From Noviherbaspirillum saxi (GTDB taxonomy: Bacteria > Pseudomonadota > Gammaproteobacteria > Burkholderiales > Burkholderiaceae_D), in the NCBI RefSeq assembly GCF_003591035.1, contig NZ_QYUO01000001.1, positions 1,178,001 through 1,242,000 on the forward strand: DNA of 64,000 bases. The letters are read 5' to 3'. The stretch's first letter is position 1. Every line of letters begins with the position of its first letter. Under the pieces are notes generated by a model. It saw nothing but the letters and a program-made list of their open reading frames with translations. It had not been told where the DNA came from and did no database searches. A program made the translations under genes and the position numbers. Shown here in pieces: positions 9,531 through 19,118 of this stretch.

Positions 9531-9542
9531 ATGACCCCGCTC
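9511..9542 (-). terminator. Intrinsic terminator of the phnW transcript
   Basis: Read on the minus strand, GAGCGGG pairs with CCCGCTC (positions 536-542 and 517-523 of the 9.5 kb segment) and is followed by six T residues. The element overlaps the final codons of the convergent Nudix gene and ends the phnSTUW message. Confidence 0.8.
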
Positions 9543-9579
9543 CAAGCTCCGAAGACACTGGAGAACACCACTATGGAGA

Positions 9580-10704
9580 TCAGGCAGCGATCGCTTCGTT
9601 GATACCTATTTCCGTCAACGCATCGCGCATGGCATTGATTGCCTGGCGTATTTCCGCTACACCGATAGCCCCAATACAACCGACACGGAAAGTCTCGGCT
9701 TGCGTCAGTTTTCCAGGATACAAAATGAAGCCTTTGTCGCGGACACGATTGTAGAAATCCTTGAAGCTGTAGCGTTCACTGTCAGGCGCATGAATGGTGA
9801 CGATGATCGGCGCTTGGATCCCTGGATCGAGGAACTGCTTCAATCCCAACTCGTTCATGCCTGCCATGAGCGTTTCATAGTTCTTGGTATAACGGGCCAG
9901 CCGGGCGCGTTGACCGCCTTCCGCAAAGAACTGGTTGAGCGCCTCCTGAAATGCCAGCACGATATGCGTAGGCGGCGTAAAGCGCCATTGCGTGGTTTTT
10001 TCCATGTATGTCCATTGATCGTACAGATCGAGCGACAGCGATAGGGAATTACCCTCGCAGCGTTCGAGCACGCTTTTGCGTGCCAGCACGAATCCCATTC
10101 CCGGCGGGCCTTCGATGCATTTGCCGCTGGCAGCAATCACTGCGTCGAAGGCGACCTTTTTCGCGTCGATTTCGAGTGCACCGAAAGAACTCATTGCATC
10201 GATGATCAGGCTTTTTCCATGGAGCTTGACCACGTCCGCAATCTCTTGCAGCGGGTTCAGGATGCCGGTACTGGTTTCGCAATGGATCAGGCCGACATGG
10301 GTAATGGTCGTGTCGCTGGACAGCAGACGTTCGACGTCCTGCGATGTGGTCGGCACATGTTCCGGTGTTTCGAAGATAGTGACTTTGCGACCCATCATGC
10401 TGACCAGTTTTGCCATGCGTTTGCCGTAGGCACCGTTGATCAGTACCAGTACATGACCATCGCGCGGCACCAGCGTATTGAATGCAGCTTCCACCGAAAA
10501 CGTGCCGCTGCCTTGCATCGGTACGCAGACATGCGTTTCATGGCCGTTCACGATATCGAGCAACTGCTTGCGTATCTTTGCGGTTACCGCATTGAACGCG
10601 GCATCCCATGATCCCCAGTCGCGCAGCATCGCGTTTTTTGTCTGCAGAGAAGTGGTCAATGGTCCTGGCGTGAGTAGTACGGGATCGCGGCTAACTAAAC
10701 TCAT
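9580..10704 (-). CDS. phnW: 2-Aminoethylphosphonate--pyruvate transaminase
   Basis: PhnW is a class V PLP aminotransferase that converts 2-aminoethylphosphonate and pyruvate to phosphonoacetaldehyde and alanine. The 374-residue product starts [20 protein letters not shown], typical for the family; Asp169 in IIDAMSSFG would contact the PLP ring nitrogen and Lys195 in [12 protein letters not shown] would hold the cofactor. I prefer ATG 10704 to ATG 10713 because AAGG lies directly against the upstream codon but eight bases from the inner one. It is the last gene of phnS-phnT-phnU-phnW. Confidence 0.96.
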   Translation of the reverse strand: MSLVSRDPVLLTPGPLTTSLQTKNAMLRDWGSWDAAFNAVTAKIRKQLLDIVNGHETHVCVPMQGSGTFSVEAAFNTLVPRDGHVLVLINGAYGKRMAKLVSMMGRKVTIFETPEHVPTTSQDVERLLSSDTTITHVGLIHCETSTGILNPLQEIADVVKLHGKSLIIDAMSSFGALEIDAKKVAFDAVIAASGKCIEGPPGMGFVLARKSVLERCEGNSLSLSLDLYDQWTYMEKTTQWRFTPPTHIVLAFQEALNQFFAEGGQRARLARYTKNYETLMAGMNELGLKQFLDPGIQAPIIVTIHAPDSERYSFKDFYNRVRDKGFILYPGKLTQAETFRVGCIGAIGVAEIRQAINAMRDALTEIGINEAIAA

Positions 10705-10776
10705 GATTTTCATCCTTGATTAAAAAACAGCGGGGTGAAACAAACTGAATGAGCTACGGTGCATGCTCGGCCTATG

Positions 10777-12513
10777 TCATCCATGTGTGCGACGCCAAGC
10801 TTGTGTCCTCAGCAACAGAACGCGGGTGATCAATGCATACAGCAGACAGACGCCGGTGGAAGTGAAAACGATCAGGGTCGCCATCGCCGCTGCGGGACCG
10901 ATTTCACCGGCTTCTTCCAGATTGAGGATGGCAACCGAAGCCAGCGTCGAATCGGGCGAATACAGAAATACGACTGCCGAAATGGTGGTCATCGCGTTCA
11001 CGAACAGATAGCGCCCAATATCCAGTATGGCCGGCAGACATACCGGCACTGTGACCCTGAAGAATGTCTTGTAAAACGGGACCTTCAGCGATGCCGACAC
11101 GGCTTCGAATTCGTTATCGATCGCTTTGAGGGCGGTGACTGCGGTCAGGTGCGAGGATGTGTAGTAATGGATCACGGTGGACACCACCAGGATCGCCATC
11201 GTGTGGTACAGGAAATTGAGGGGATTGTCTGGATTGTTGAACGCCAGGATGTAACCCAACCCCAGCACCAGTCCCGGGACGCCCATCGGCAGTACGGCCA
11301 ACAGGCGCACGATCGGACGCACGCTTTCCATGCCGCGTGTTTTTTCTGTCAGATAGGCTCCCCCGAAGACCAGCGTAATTCCGGCAACGACTACCCAGAG
11401 GGCCATCTTCAGGCTATTGAAATACGATTCCAATACGCCGCCCTCCACCAGTCCGAAGTAATAATGGCGCAGGCTGAACGACAGGTCGTATGGCCACAGC
11501 TTGATGAAAGAAGTAAACATCGCCATGCCAAGTACTGCCAGCATGAAGAGCGAGATCACCGCGCAATACAGGAACATCAGGGTATCGAACAGCGGACGTT
11601 TCTTCGGCGCATAGGGGACCGCGCGCGCCGAAAGCTGAGCGCGCAATTTGCGGCGAACCACGATGTCGATGGCAAAGGCGACCAGCGCCGGCAGCAGCAA
11701 CAACAGGCTCACGACGGCACCCTTGTTGAAATTTTGCTGTCCGATGACTTGCTTGTAGACATCGATCGACAGCACGTTGAAATTGCCGCCGATGACTTTC
11801 GGTACGCCGAAATCATTCACCGTGTAAGTGAAGACGACCAGCGCAGCGCTGATCAAACCGTATTTGGCGCCGGGCAGTGTAATGGTCCAGAACTTGCGCA
11901 GACGGCTGGTTCCTAAGGATTCGGCGGCTTCATACAGACGGCCGTCCGCCATCGAAAGTGCCGTGATGAGGATCATCAACGCATGCGGAAACACGCCGTA
12001 GCATTCGCTCATCACAATACCGACCGGACCGTAGATCGATACGCCGCCCAGCAGATCCTTCAGTATGCCTTGCGTGCCGAACCACTGGACAAAGGATATC
12101 GCCGCCAGCAGCGAAGGCGCCAGGATGGGCACCAGCGAAATGGTGCGGAACAGGGACTTGCACGGCATGGTGCTGCGCGTAAGCGCATAGGCAAACAGGA
12201 ATGCCGCCGGAATCACGATGACGGTGACCGAACCTGCCATCAGCAAGGTGTTGACGATGGATTGCTGGAGCGCCGGCGTCGACATGTATTCGACAAATTG
12301 ATGCAGGCCGACGAAGCGACCGTCCTTGTCCTGCACGCTCTTGATCAGGATCGCAGCGACCGGCAGCACCAGGAAAACGGAAAGAAACACGCAGACCAGC
12401 AGCAGCAATCCATGCGCGATCCGATCATGCCAGTGGTTCTGCTGGCGACCGGCGGTCGCCGAGCTGGGAGCGGCGGGCGGGGTGGCGGCAATCGTTGCCG
12501 CATTGGTGTTCAC
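10777..12513 (-). CDS. phnU: 2-Aminoethylphosphonate ABC transporter permease, two fused permease domains
   Basis: The 578-residue inner-membrane protein has about twelve hydrophobic segments and two copies of the binding-protein-dependent permease domain (first half up to about 290, second half about 310-570), the layout of Fbp/PhnU2-type permeases. It would form the whole channel for the PhnS/PhnT system. The start is GTG at 12513; its GTGA overlaps the phnT stop by four bases, indicating coupling. Substrate assignment rests on adjacency to phnW and on family resemblance. Confidence 0.88.
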   Translation of the reverse strand: MNTNAATIAATPPAAPSSATAGRQQNHWHDRIAHGLLLLVCVFLSVFLVLPVAAILIKSVQDKDGRFVGLHQFVEYMSTPALQQSIVNTLLMAGSVTVIVIPAAFLFAYALTRSTMPCKSLFRTISLVPILAPSLLAAISFVQWFGTQGILKDLLGGVSIYGPVGIVMSECYGVFPHALMILITALSMADGRLYEAAESLGTSRLRKFWTITLPGAKYGLISAALVVFTYTVNDFGVPKVIGGNFNVLSIDVYKQVIGQQNFNKGAVVSLLLLLPALVAFAIDIVVRRKLRAQLSARAVPYAPKKRPLFDTLMFLYCAVISLFMLAVLGMAMFTSFIKLWPYDLSFSLRHYYFGLVEGGVLESYFNSLKMALWVVVAGITLVFGGAYLTEKTRGMESVRPIVRLLAVLPMGVPGLVLGLGYILAFNNPDNPLNFLYHTMAILVVSTVIHYYTSSHLTAVTALKAIDNEFEAVSASLKVPFYKTFFRVTVPVCLPAILDIGRYLFVNAMTTISAVVFLYSPDSTLASVAILNLEEAGEIGPAAAMATLIVFTSTGVCLLYALITRVLLLRTQAWRRTHG

Positions 12514-13610
12514 GCGGCCCTCGCGGCGGTTGGCGCTTCAAACACGCGGGCGCGGTCGGGCACGATATCGATCGCGGTCCGGCTGCCGACGGTAAATCCG
12601 TATTCCTCGAGCTGGCTGAGCGGAATCGAAGTCACCACCGGTTGGCTCTCTGCACCGTCGAGCGCCATCGTCAAATAGCTGTGCGCACCGAGAAACTCGA
12701 TTTTTTGTATCTGCGCATGCATGTGGCACGGCATTGCTCCATCGACCTTGCGTGCTACCAGATCTTCCGGCCGCAGGTAAATCTTCACCGCTTGTCCGGC
12801 AGGCACATGGGCGTCCGAGCCGCAATGAAAGTCCATGCGGCCGAGCCGGAAGCGGCCGCCGCCGAGAGACTCGCCCTGTAATGTATTGATCTTGCCGACA
12901 AAAGAGGCGACGAACGGCGAACGCGGCTTGAGATAGATATCTTCGGGTGTGCCGATCTGTTCGATTGCGCCATGGTTCATGACCACGATGCGGTCTGCCA
13001 TGCTGAGCGCTTCTTCCTGGTCATGCGTCACCATGATGGTGGTCACACCGAGGCGTTGTTGCAACTGGCGGATCTCGCCGCGCAGACGCACACGTTCCAG
13101 CGCGTCGAGCGCGGACAGCGGTTCATCAAGCAGCAGCAGGCCGGGTGACGTGGCGAGCGCGCGCGCCAGCGCGATGCGCTGTTGCTGCCCACCCGACAAC
13201 TGGCCGGGATATTTGTTGCCGCTGCTCGGCAGGCCGGCGAGCGTCAGCAATTCCTGCACGCGCGCCTCGATCTTCGCCTTCGGCTGGCTGCGATTGACCA
13301 GACCGTAGGCAACGTTATCGTGGATGGTGAGATTGGGAAACAGCGCATAAGACTGGAACACGATGCCGTAGTCACGCTTGATCGGCGGCAGCCAGGAGAT
13401 ATCCTTGCCGGCCTGGCTGATGCGACCGGAGTCCTGTGCTTCAAGGCCGGCGATGATGCGTAGCAGCGTCGTCTTTCCGCAGCCGGAAGGCCCGAGGAAG
13501 CAAACGAATTCGCCTTTGTTGATATCGAGGTCGATGCTGCGCAGCGCCGTGAAACTGCCGAAGGATTTGGAAATGCCTTGCAGTGAAAGGTAGGTGGATT
13601 GCTTCGTCAT
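12510..13610 (-). CDS. phnT: 2-Aminoethylphosphonate ABC transporter ATP-binding subunit
   Basis: A 366-residue ABC ATPase of the CUT1/PotA-like class: Walker A GPSGCGKTT, Q-loop region FQSYALFPNL, signature LSGGQQQR, Walker B LLLLDEP with SALD, and a switch histidine in MVTHDQEEA. The C-terminal about 110 residues form the TOBE-type regulatory domain common to this class. It energises uptake through the fused permease encoded next to it. GGAG lies about nine bases before the ATG. Confidence 0.92.
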   Translation of the reverse strand: MTKQSTYLSLQGISKSFGSFTALRSIDLDINKGEFVCFLGPSGCGKTTLLRIIAGLEAQDSGRISQAGKDISWLPPIKRDYGIVFQSYALFPNLTIHDNVAYGLVNRSQPKAKIEARVQELLTLAGLPSSGNKYPGQLSGGQQQRIALARALATSPGLLLLDEPLSALDALERVRLRGEIRQLQQRLGVTTIMVTHDQEEALSMADRIVVMNHGAIEQIGTPEDIYLKPRSPFVASFVGKINTLQGESLGGGRFRLGRMDFHCGSDAHVPAGQAVKIYLRPEDLVARKVDGAMPCHMHAQIQKIEFLGAHSYLTMALDGAESQPVVTSIPLSQLEEYGFTVGSRTAIDIVPDRARVFEAPTAARAA

Positions 13611-13672
13611 AGGTGCTGTCTCCTTTGAATCGGTGATGCCGGTATTTCCTCTTCACCAAAGGGCGAAGGGAA

Positions 13673-13723
13673 GGAGAAGAGGGCGCAGCAAGGATTCACG
13701 CGTCTTGGTGCGCCCTCTTCTCC
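13673..13723. repeat. Perfect 15-bp stem-loop between phnS and phnT
   Basis: GGAGAAGAGGGCGCA at 13673-13687 pairs perfectly with TGCGCCCTCTTCTCC at 13709-13723 across a 21-nt loop that can add a CAAG/CTTG pairing. There is no T tract, so it is more likely an mRNA-stabilising or attenuating hairpin than a full terminator. It lies directly after the binding-protein gene, where transport operons often carry such elements. Confidence 0.75.
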
Positions 13724-13743
13724 TGATGGAAGAGGGCCTACCC

Positions 13744-14790
13744 TTACTTGCCCGGCTCTGCCTTTGCGTTATAGCGCTTGCTCCACTCGGTCAGTATCCG
13801 GTCGCGGTTCTTTGCCGCCCAGTCGAAGTCATTCGGCTTCACCAGCAATGCTTCATAGTTTTCCGGAATTCCTTCCATCTTTTTCGCCACGCCCGGATAG
13901 GCGACGATTGCCCACCAGTTGGCGCTGATCTGGTTGGCTTCCTTGCTGGCCATCCAGTCGACCAGTTTTTTCGCGGCGTCGACGTGTTTCGTCTGCTTGA
14001 TGATGCCGCTGCCTTCAATATCCCAGCCCAGCCCTTCCTTGGGGAAGATCAGTTCGATCGGTGCGCCGCTGCGCAGCACCTGATGGGCGCGGAATTCAAA
14101 GGAAATGCCGATCGGGAATTCGCCCGAACCGGCTTGCTTGCACGGCTTGGATCCGGAATGCACATACTGTGCAACGTTTTCATGCAATGCATCCATGTAT
14201 TGCCAGGCTTGCTGCTCGCCCCACATCTGCAGCCAGGCGGTGACATCGAGATAGCCGGTGCCGCTCGATGCGGGGTGGGGCATGGTGATCTTGCCGCGAT
14301 ACACCGGCTTGGTCAGATCTTTCCAGCTTTCCGGTTTAGGCAAATTCAGTTTCTTGGCTTCGACGGTATTGAAGCAAACGACCGCGCCCCAGACATCCAT
14401 GCCGACCCAGTGCGGCGGACGTTTCTGGTCGGAGAACATCTGATTCAGTTCCTTGAAGCCGGCCGGTTCATACGGGAGCAGCATGTTTTCCTGCGACAGT
14501 AAGGCAAGGCTGCTGGCGGCGACGCCGAGCACCACGTCGGCTTGCGGATTGGCCTTCTCGGACATCAGTTTGGCGGTGATCACCCCGGTGGAATCGCGGA
14601 CCCAGCGGATCTCGATGTTAGGGTGGGCCTTTTCAAAAGCGGTCTTGTACATCTTCATCGCGTCGGTCTCGATGGCGGTATAGACCAGCAACGAGGTTTT
14701 CGACTGGGCGGAAGCATCGGCGGCAACCAGACCAAACGCCGACAAGGCGACTGCGCACGACTGCAAGAATTTAGCAAAGGGATGTTTCAT
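13744..14790 (-). CDS. phnS: 2-Aminoethylphosphonate ABC transporter substrate-binding protein
   Basis: A 348-residue periplasmic binding protein of the iron/phosphonate (PBP type 2, Fbp/PhnS2) group. The N-terminus has a clear signal peptide (KFLQSC, a hydrophobic core, then ADASA before QSK). The mature part begins with LLVYTAIETDAMKMYK, typical of this group. It is the first gene of the minus-strand operon and faces gntR across a 236-bp control region. GGAGAAG precedes the ATG by about eight bases. Ligand identity is inferred from phnT-phnU-phnW. Confidence 0.9.
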   Translation of the reverse strand: MKHPFAKFLQSCAVALSAFGLVAADASAQSKTSLLVYTAIETDAMKMYKTAFEKAHPNIEIRWVRDSTGVITAKLMSEKANPQADVVLGVAASSLALLSQENMLLPYEPAGFKELNQMFSDQKRPPHWVGMDVWGAVVCFNTVEAKKLNLPKPESWKDLTKPVYRGKITMPHPASSGTGYLDVTAWLQMWGEQQAWQYMDALHENVAQYVHSGSKPCKQAGSGEFPIGISFEFRAHQVLRSGAPIELIFPKEGLGWDIEGSGIIKQTKHVDAAKKLVDWMASKEANQISANWWAIVAYPGVAKKMEGIPENYEALLVKPNDFDWAAKNRDRILTEWSKRYNAKAEPGK

Positions 14791-14965
14791 CGCAAATCTT
14801 CTCCAAGTGGTTAAAACACATCATCAGAAGTAGCTACGTCCTCTATTTCTACTTATTTCCTGTCACCTATCATGGCTGTCATCAGGATTATTTATAAGTT
14901 TCCTGAAGGTACGTATCGAATACCACAATACCCATGAATTATTACCACAGGATGAATTGTATATC

Positions 14966-14985
14966 GTAGATTGTAGACAATCTAC
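14966..14985. promoter_or_regulatory. Palindromic operator, probable GntR-family site
   Basis: GTAGATTG at 14966-14973 and CAATCTAC at 14978-14985 form a perfect inverted repeat with a 4-bp spacer; the core TTGTAGACAA resembles FadR/FCD-subfamily operators. It lies in the intergenic region shared by phnS and gntR, about 40 bp before the gntR start. Binding by the adjacent regulator is inferred. Confidence 0.65.
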
Positions 14986-15026
14986 ATTTTTTCACATAAA
15001 ATTGTTTTCACTGATTTGGAGCATTC

Positions 15027-15719
15027 ATGAATTCAACCATCCCTGACAACAACGCTATTGCCCTCTTGCAGCAGCATTCCCTTCCTTCCCTGGTGCAAAA
15101 GGAAATCGAGAAATTGATTTTGTCCGGCGAGCTGACCGCCGGGTCCAAGCTCAACGAAGTCATGTTCGCCGAACTGCTTGGCGTCTCCCGGGGGCCGGTG
15201 CGCGAGGCATTCCGTGCGCTGGAAGGCACCGGCCTGGTGCGCCAGGAAAAAAACCAGGGTGTGTTCGTGCGGCAAATCTCGATAGAGGAAGCCGATGAAA
15301 TCTATGAAGTGCGCGGCGCTCTGGATGAACTGGTCGGGCGCAAGCTGGCAGAGATCATTACCGATGAGCAGATCGTGGAACTGCGCGATCTCTTAAGCAG
15401 TATGGACATGCAGGTCGAGGAAAAAAATGTGGATGGCTACCACGCCCTCAATCTTGAATTTCATGACCGGTTGGTCCGGATGACCGGCAACCGCAAGCTG
15501 CTCGATACCTATCGCCGCCTGGTCAATGAACTGAATCTGTATCGCCGTACGGCGCTCGCCCAGAAAGGCACGCTGCCGGTATCGACCCGTGAACACCACG
15601 AGATCGTGGACATGATCGCCAGCCGTGACATCAACGCGGCCGGCGAAATAATGCGTGCGCACGTCATTGAAAGCCGTCATCGAATGCATCGCGCGCAGGC
15701 CAGTACCACCCCCGATTGA
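15027..15719 (+). CDS. GntR family transcriptional regulator (FadR/FCD subfamily) of the phosphonate locus
   Basis: The 230-residue protein has an N-terminal winged helix (KEIEKLILSGELTAGSKLNEV, then LGVSRGPVREAFRALEGTGLVR at about residues 52-73) and a helical FCD effector domain with the metal-ligand-like pattern EFHDRLV and a late EHHEIV. It is the first gene of the arm with phnA, phnY, the phnZ-like gene and the FAD enzyme. By position it should bind the palindrome at 14966-14985 and control both arms in response to a phosphonate or intermediate (inference). Confidence 0.88.
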   Translation: MNSTIPDNNAIALLQQHSLPSLVQKEIEKLILSGELTAGSKLNEVMFAELLGVSRGPVREAFRALEGTGLVRQEKNQGVFVRQISIEEADEIYEVRGALDELVGRKLAEIITDEQIVELRDLLSSMDMQVEEKNVDGYHALNLEFHDRLVRMTGNRKLLDTYRRLVNELNLYRRTALAQKGTLPVSTREHHEIVDMIASRDINAAGEIMRAHVIESRHRMHRAQASTTPD

Positions 15720-16976
<1,257 letters not shown>

Positions 16977-17065
16977 GGACCCCGCAGCAGTGCCCGAAGC
17001 GCATGCGGTTGCAGCGCTTTCGGCAATCACATTCAAGACACCTGTTCAGGAAAAGGAGAGACATC

Positions 17066-18529
17066 ATGTCATTGCTGACACAACTCGGCGCACTGCGCCG
17101 GGGCGAACCCTTGCACCAGAAAATGCGCATTGCCGGACAACTGATGGGCGGCGAACGCGTCATCGATGTGACCAACCCCTACACCGGCGCGCTGATCGGC
17201 ACCATTCCCAAAGCGAGTGTCGCCGAGATCCAGCATGCATTTCGTACCGCGAAAAATTTCAAGTCGACGCTGACGCGTTATGACCGCTACAAGATCATGC
17301 TCCGCGCGTCCGAACTGCTGCGCGCCAACGCGGATGCGATCTCGGATCTGATCACCGCCGAATCCGGTCTGTGCAAGAAGGATACGCTGTACGAAGTTGG
17401 CCGCGCGTGCGACGTGTTCCAGTTCGCCGCCAACCAATCGTTGGTCGACGATGGCCAGGTTTTTTCCTGCGACCTGACACCGCACGGCAAACAGCGCAAG
17501 GTATATACGATGCGCGAGCCGCTACTCGGCGCGATCTCGGCCATCACGCCGTTCAATCATCCGCTCAACCAGGTTGCGCACAAGGTTGCGCCGTCGATCG
17601 CCACCAACAACCGGATGGTGCTCAAGCCGACGGAAAAGACGCCTTTCTCGGCATTGCTGCTTGCAGATATCCTGTACGAAGCTGGCCTGCCGCCGGAAAT
17701 GTTTTCCGTGGTCACCGGCGACCCGCGTGAGATCGCGGATGAAATGCTGACGAATGCCGATATGGATCTCGTCACTTTTACCGGCGGCGTCCCGATCGGC
17801 AAGTACATCGCCGGCAAGGCAGTGTACAAGCGCCAGGTGCTGGAGCTTGGCGGCAACGATCCCATTATCGTGATGGAAGATGCCGATATCGAAGAAGCGG
17901 CGACACTTGCCGTTTCCGGATCCTACAAGAATTCCGGTCAGCGTTGCACCGCCGTCAAGCGCATGATCGTGCATGAAAAAATCGCCGACCGCTTTGTCGA
18001 ACTGCTGGTGGAAAAGACGCGCGCGATCAAATATGGCGACCCGATGAATCCGGACAACGATATGGGTACGGTCATTGATGAACCAGCAGCGCGTGGCTTC
18101 GAATCAAAGGTGAACGATGCGATCGAGCATGGCGCCAAACTTTTGTATGGCAACGTCCGCAAAGGCGCGCTGTATTCACCGACGGTGCTCGATCATGTGC
18201 CGGAAACCTGCGCGCTGGTCGCCGAGGAAACCTTCGGTCCGGTGTCGCCGGTCATCCGCTGCAAGGATATTGCCGATGCGATCCGCATTTCGAACTCTAC
18301 ACCGTATGGCCTGTCATCCTCGGTCTGTACCAATCGCCTCGATTACATTACCCGCTTTGTGCGGGAGCTGGAGGTTGGCAGCGTCAACGTACGCGAGGTA
18401 CCCGGCTATCGTCTGGAGCTGACGCCGTTTGGCGGCATCAAGGATTCCGGCCTCGGGTACAAGGAAGGCGTGCAGGAAGCGATGAAGAGTTTCTGCAATA
18501 CCAAGACCTATTCACTTCCCTGGGCGTAA
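17066..18529 (+). CDS. phnY: Phosphonoacetaldehyde dehydrogenase
   Basis: An NAD(P)-dependent aldehyde dehydrogenase of 487 residues that would oxidise phosphonoacetaldehyde to phosphonoacetate. The catalytic cysteine is Cys294 in NSGQRCTAVKR and the general base about Glu260 in LELGGNDP; ITPFNHPLNQVAHK marks the cofactor-binding region. I use ATG 17066 because AAGGAGAG lies six bases upstream; the frame stays open 63 bases further up without a ribosome site. It sits between phnA and the PhnZ-like gene. Substrate assignment relies on these neighbours. Confidence 0.93.
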   Translation: MSLLTQLGALRRGEPLHQKMRIAGQLMGGERVIDVTNPYTGALIGTIPKASVAEIQHAFRTAKNFKSTLTRYDRYKIMLRASELLRANADAISDLITAESGLCKKDTLYEVGRACDVFQFAANQSLVDDGQVFSCDLTPHGKQRKVYTMREPLLGAISAITPFNHPLNQVAHKVAPSIATNNRMVLKPTEKTPFSALLLADILYEAGLPPEMFSVVTGDPREIADEMLTNADMDLVTFTGGVPIGKYIAGKAVYKRQVLELGGNDPIIVMEDADIEEAATLAVSGSYKNSGQRCTAVKRMIVHEKIADRFVELLVEKTRAIKYGDPMNPDNDMGTVIDEPAARGFESKVNDAIEHGAKLLYGNVRKGALYSPTVLDHVPETCALVAEETFGPVSPVIRCKDIADAIRISNSTPYGLSSSVCTNRLDYITRFVRELEVGSVNVREVPGYRLELTPFGGIKDSGLGYKEGVQEAMKSFCNTKTYSLPWA

Positions 18530-18532
18530 GCC

Positions 18533-19105
18533 ATGCTGACGATAGAACAGATCTGTCATTTGTTCGAAAAGGGAGGCGACCGGACCTACGCCGGCGAGCC
18601 GGTTACGCAGCTCGAGCATGCGCTGCAATCGGCGGCGCTGGCGCAGCAGGCAGGCGCTGATGTCGAGCTGGTATGCGCCGCGCTGCTGCATGACCTCGGG
18701 CACCTGGTCAACGACAAGGGAGACACTCCCACTGCGCGCGGTATCGACGACCTGCATCAGTACTGCATGCTGCCGCTCCTGCGCAAGCTGTTCCGGCCGG
18801 CGGTACTGGAGCCGATCCGGCTGCATGTCGAAGCAAAGCGCTATCTGTGCGCGATCGATTTCGAATACCTGTTGCACCTGTCGGCCGATTCTCGCCGCAG
18901 CCTGCATTTGCAGGGCGGAGTCTTTACTCCGGAGCAGGCGGCGGAGTTCAGCAGGAAGCCGTTTGCCCAGGACGCACTGCGACTGCGTGCATGGGACGAT
19001 CGTGCCAAGATGGCTCGCATGAAGACGCCGGCACTATCCGAGTTTGTTCCAGTCATGCAGACTTGCGCCGCGCTCAAGGCTGCCGAACAACCGCAATACT
19101 CCTGA
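18533..19105 (+). CDS. PhnZ-like HD-domain diiron oxygenase (phosphonate-associated HD protein)
   Basis: A 190-residue HD-domain protein. Compared with the PhnZ oxygenase as I recall it (Tyr24, Glu27, His34, His58, Asp59, His80, Asp161), the same residues occur five positions earlier: Tyr19, Glu22, His29, His53, Asp54, His75 and Asp156, and HVEAKRYL carries the next His/Lys pair at 98-102. PhnZ cleaves (R)-1-hydroxy-2-aminoethylphosphonate to glycine and phosphate using mixed-valent iron. That substrate normally comes from the 2-oxoglutarate dioxygenase PhnY*, which is not in this window. The gene starts three bases after phnY. The reaction here is inferred. Confidence 0.85.
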   Translation: MLTIEQICHLFEKGGDRTYAGEPVTQLEHALQSAALAQQAGADVELVCAALLHDLGHLVNDKGDTPTARGIDDLHQYCMLPLLRKLFRPAVLEPIRLHVEAKRYLCAIDFEYLLHLSADSRRSLHLQGGVFTPEQAAEFSRKPFAQDALRLRAWDDRAKMARMKTPALSEFVPVMQTCAALKAAEQPQYS

Positions 19106-19118
19106 TACGGGAAACTTC

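Noticed and set aside
18533..19105. Plain HD phosphohydrolase or (p)ppGpp hydrolase
   Set aside because: The Tyr-x-x-Glu pair and ligand spacing fit PhnZ, and the gene lies in a phosphonate operon.
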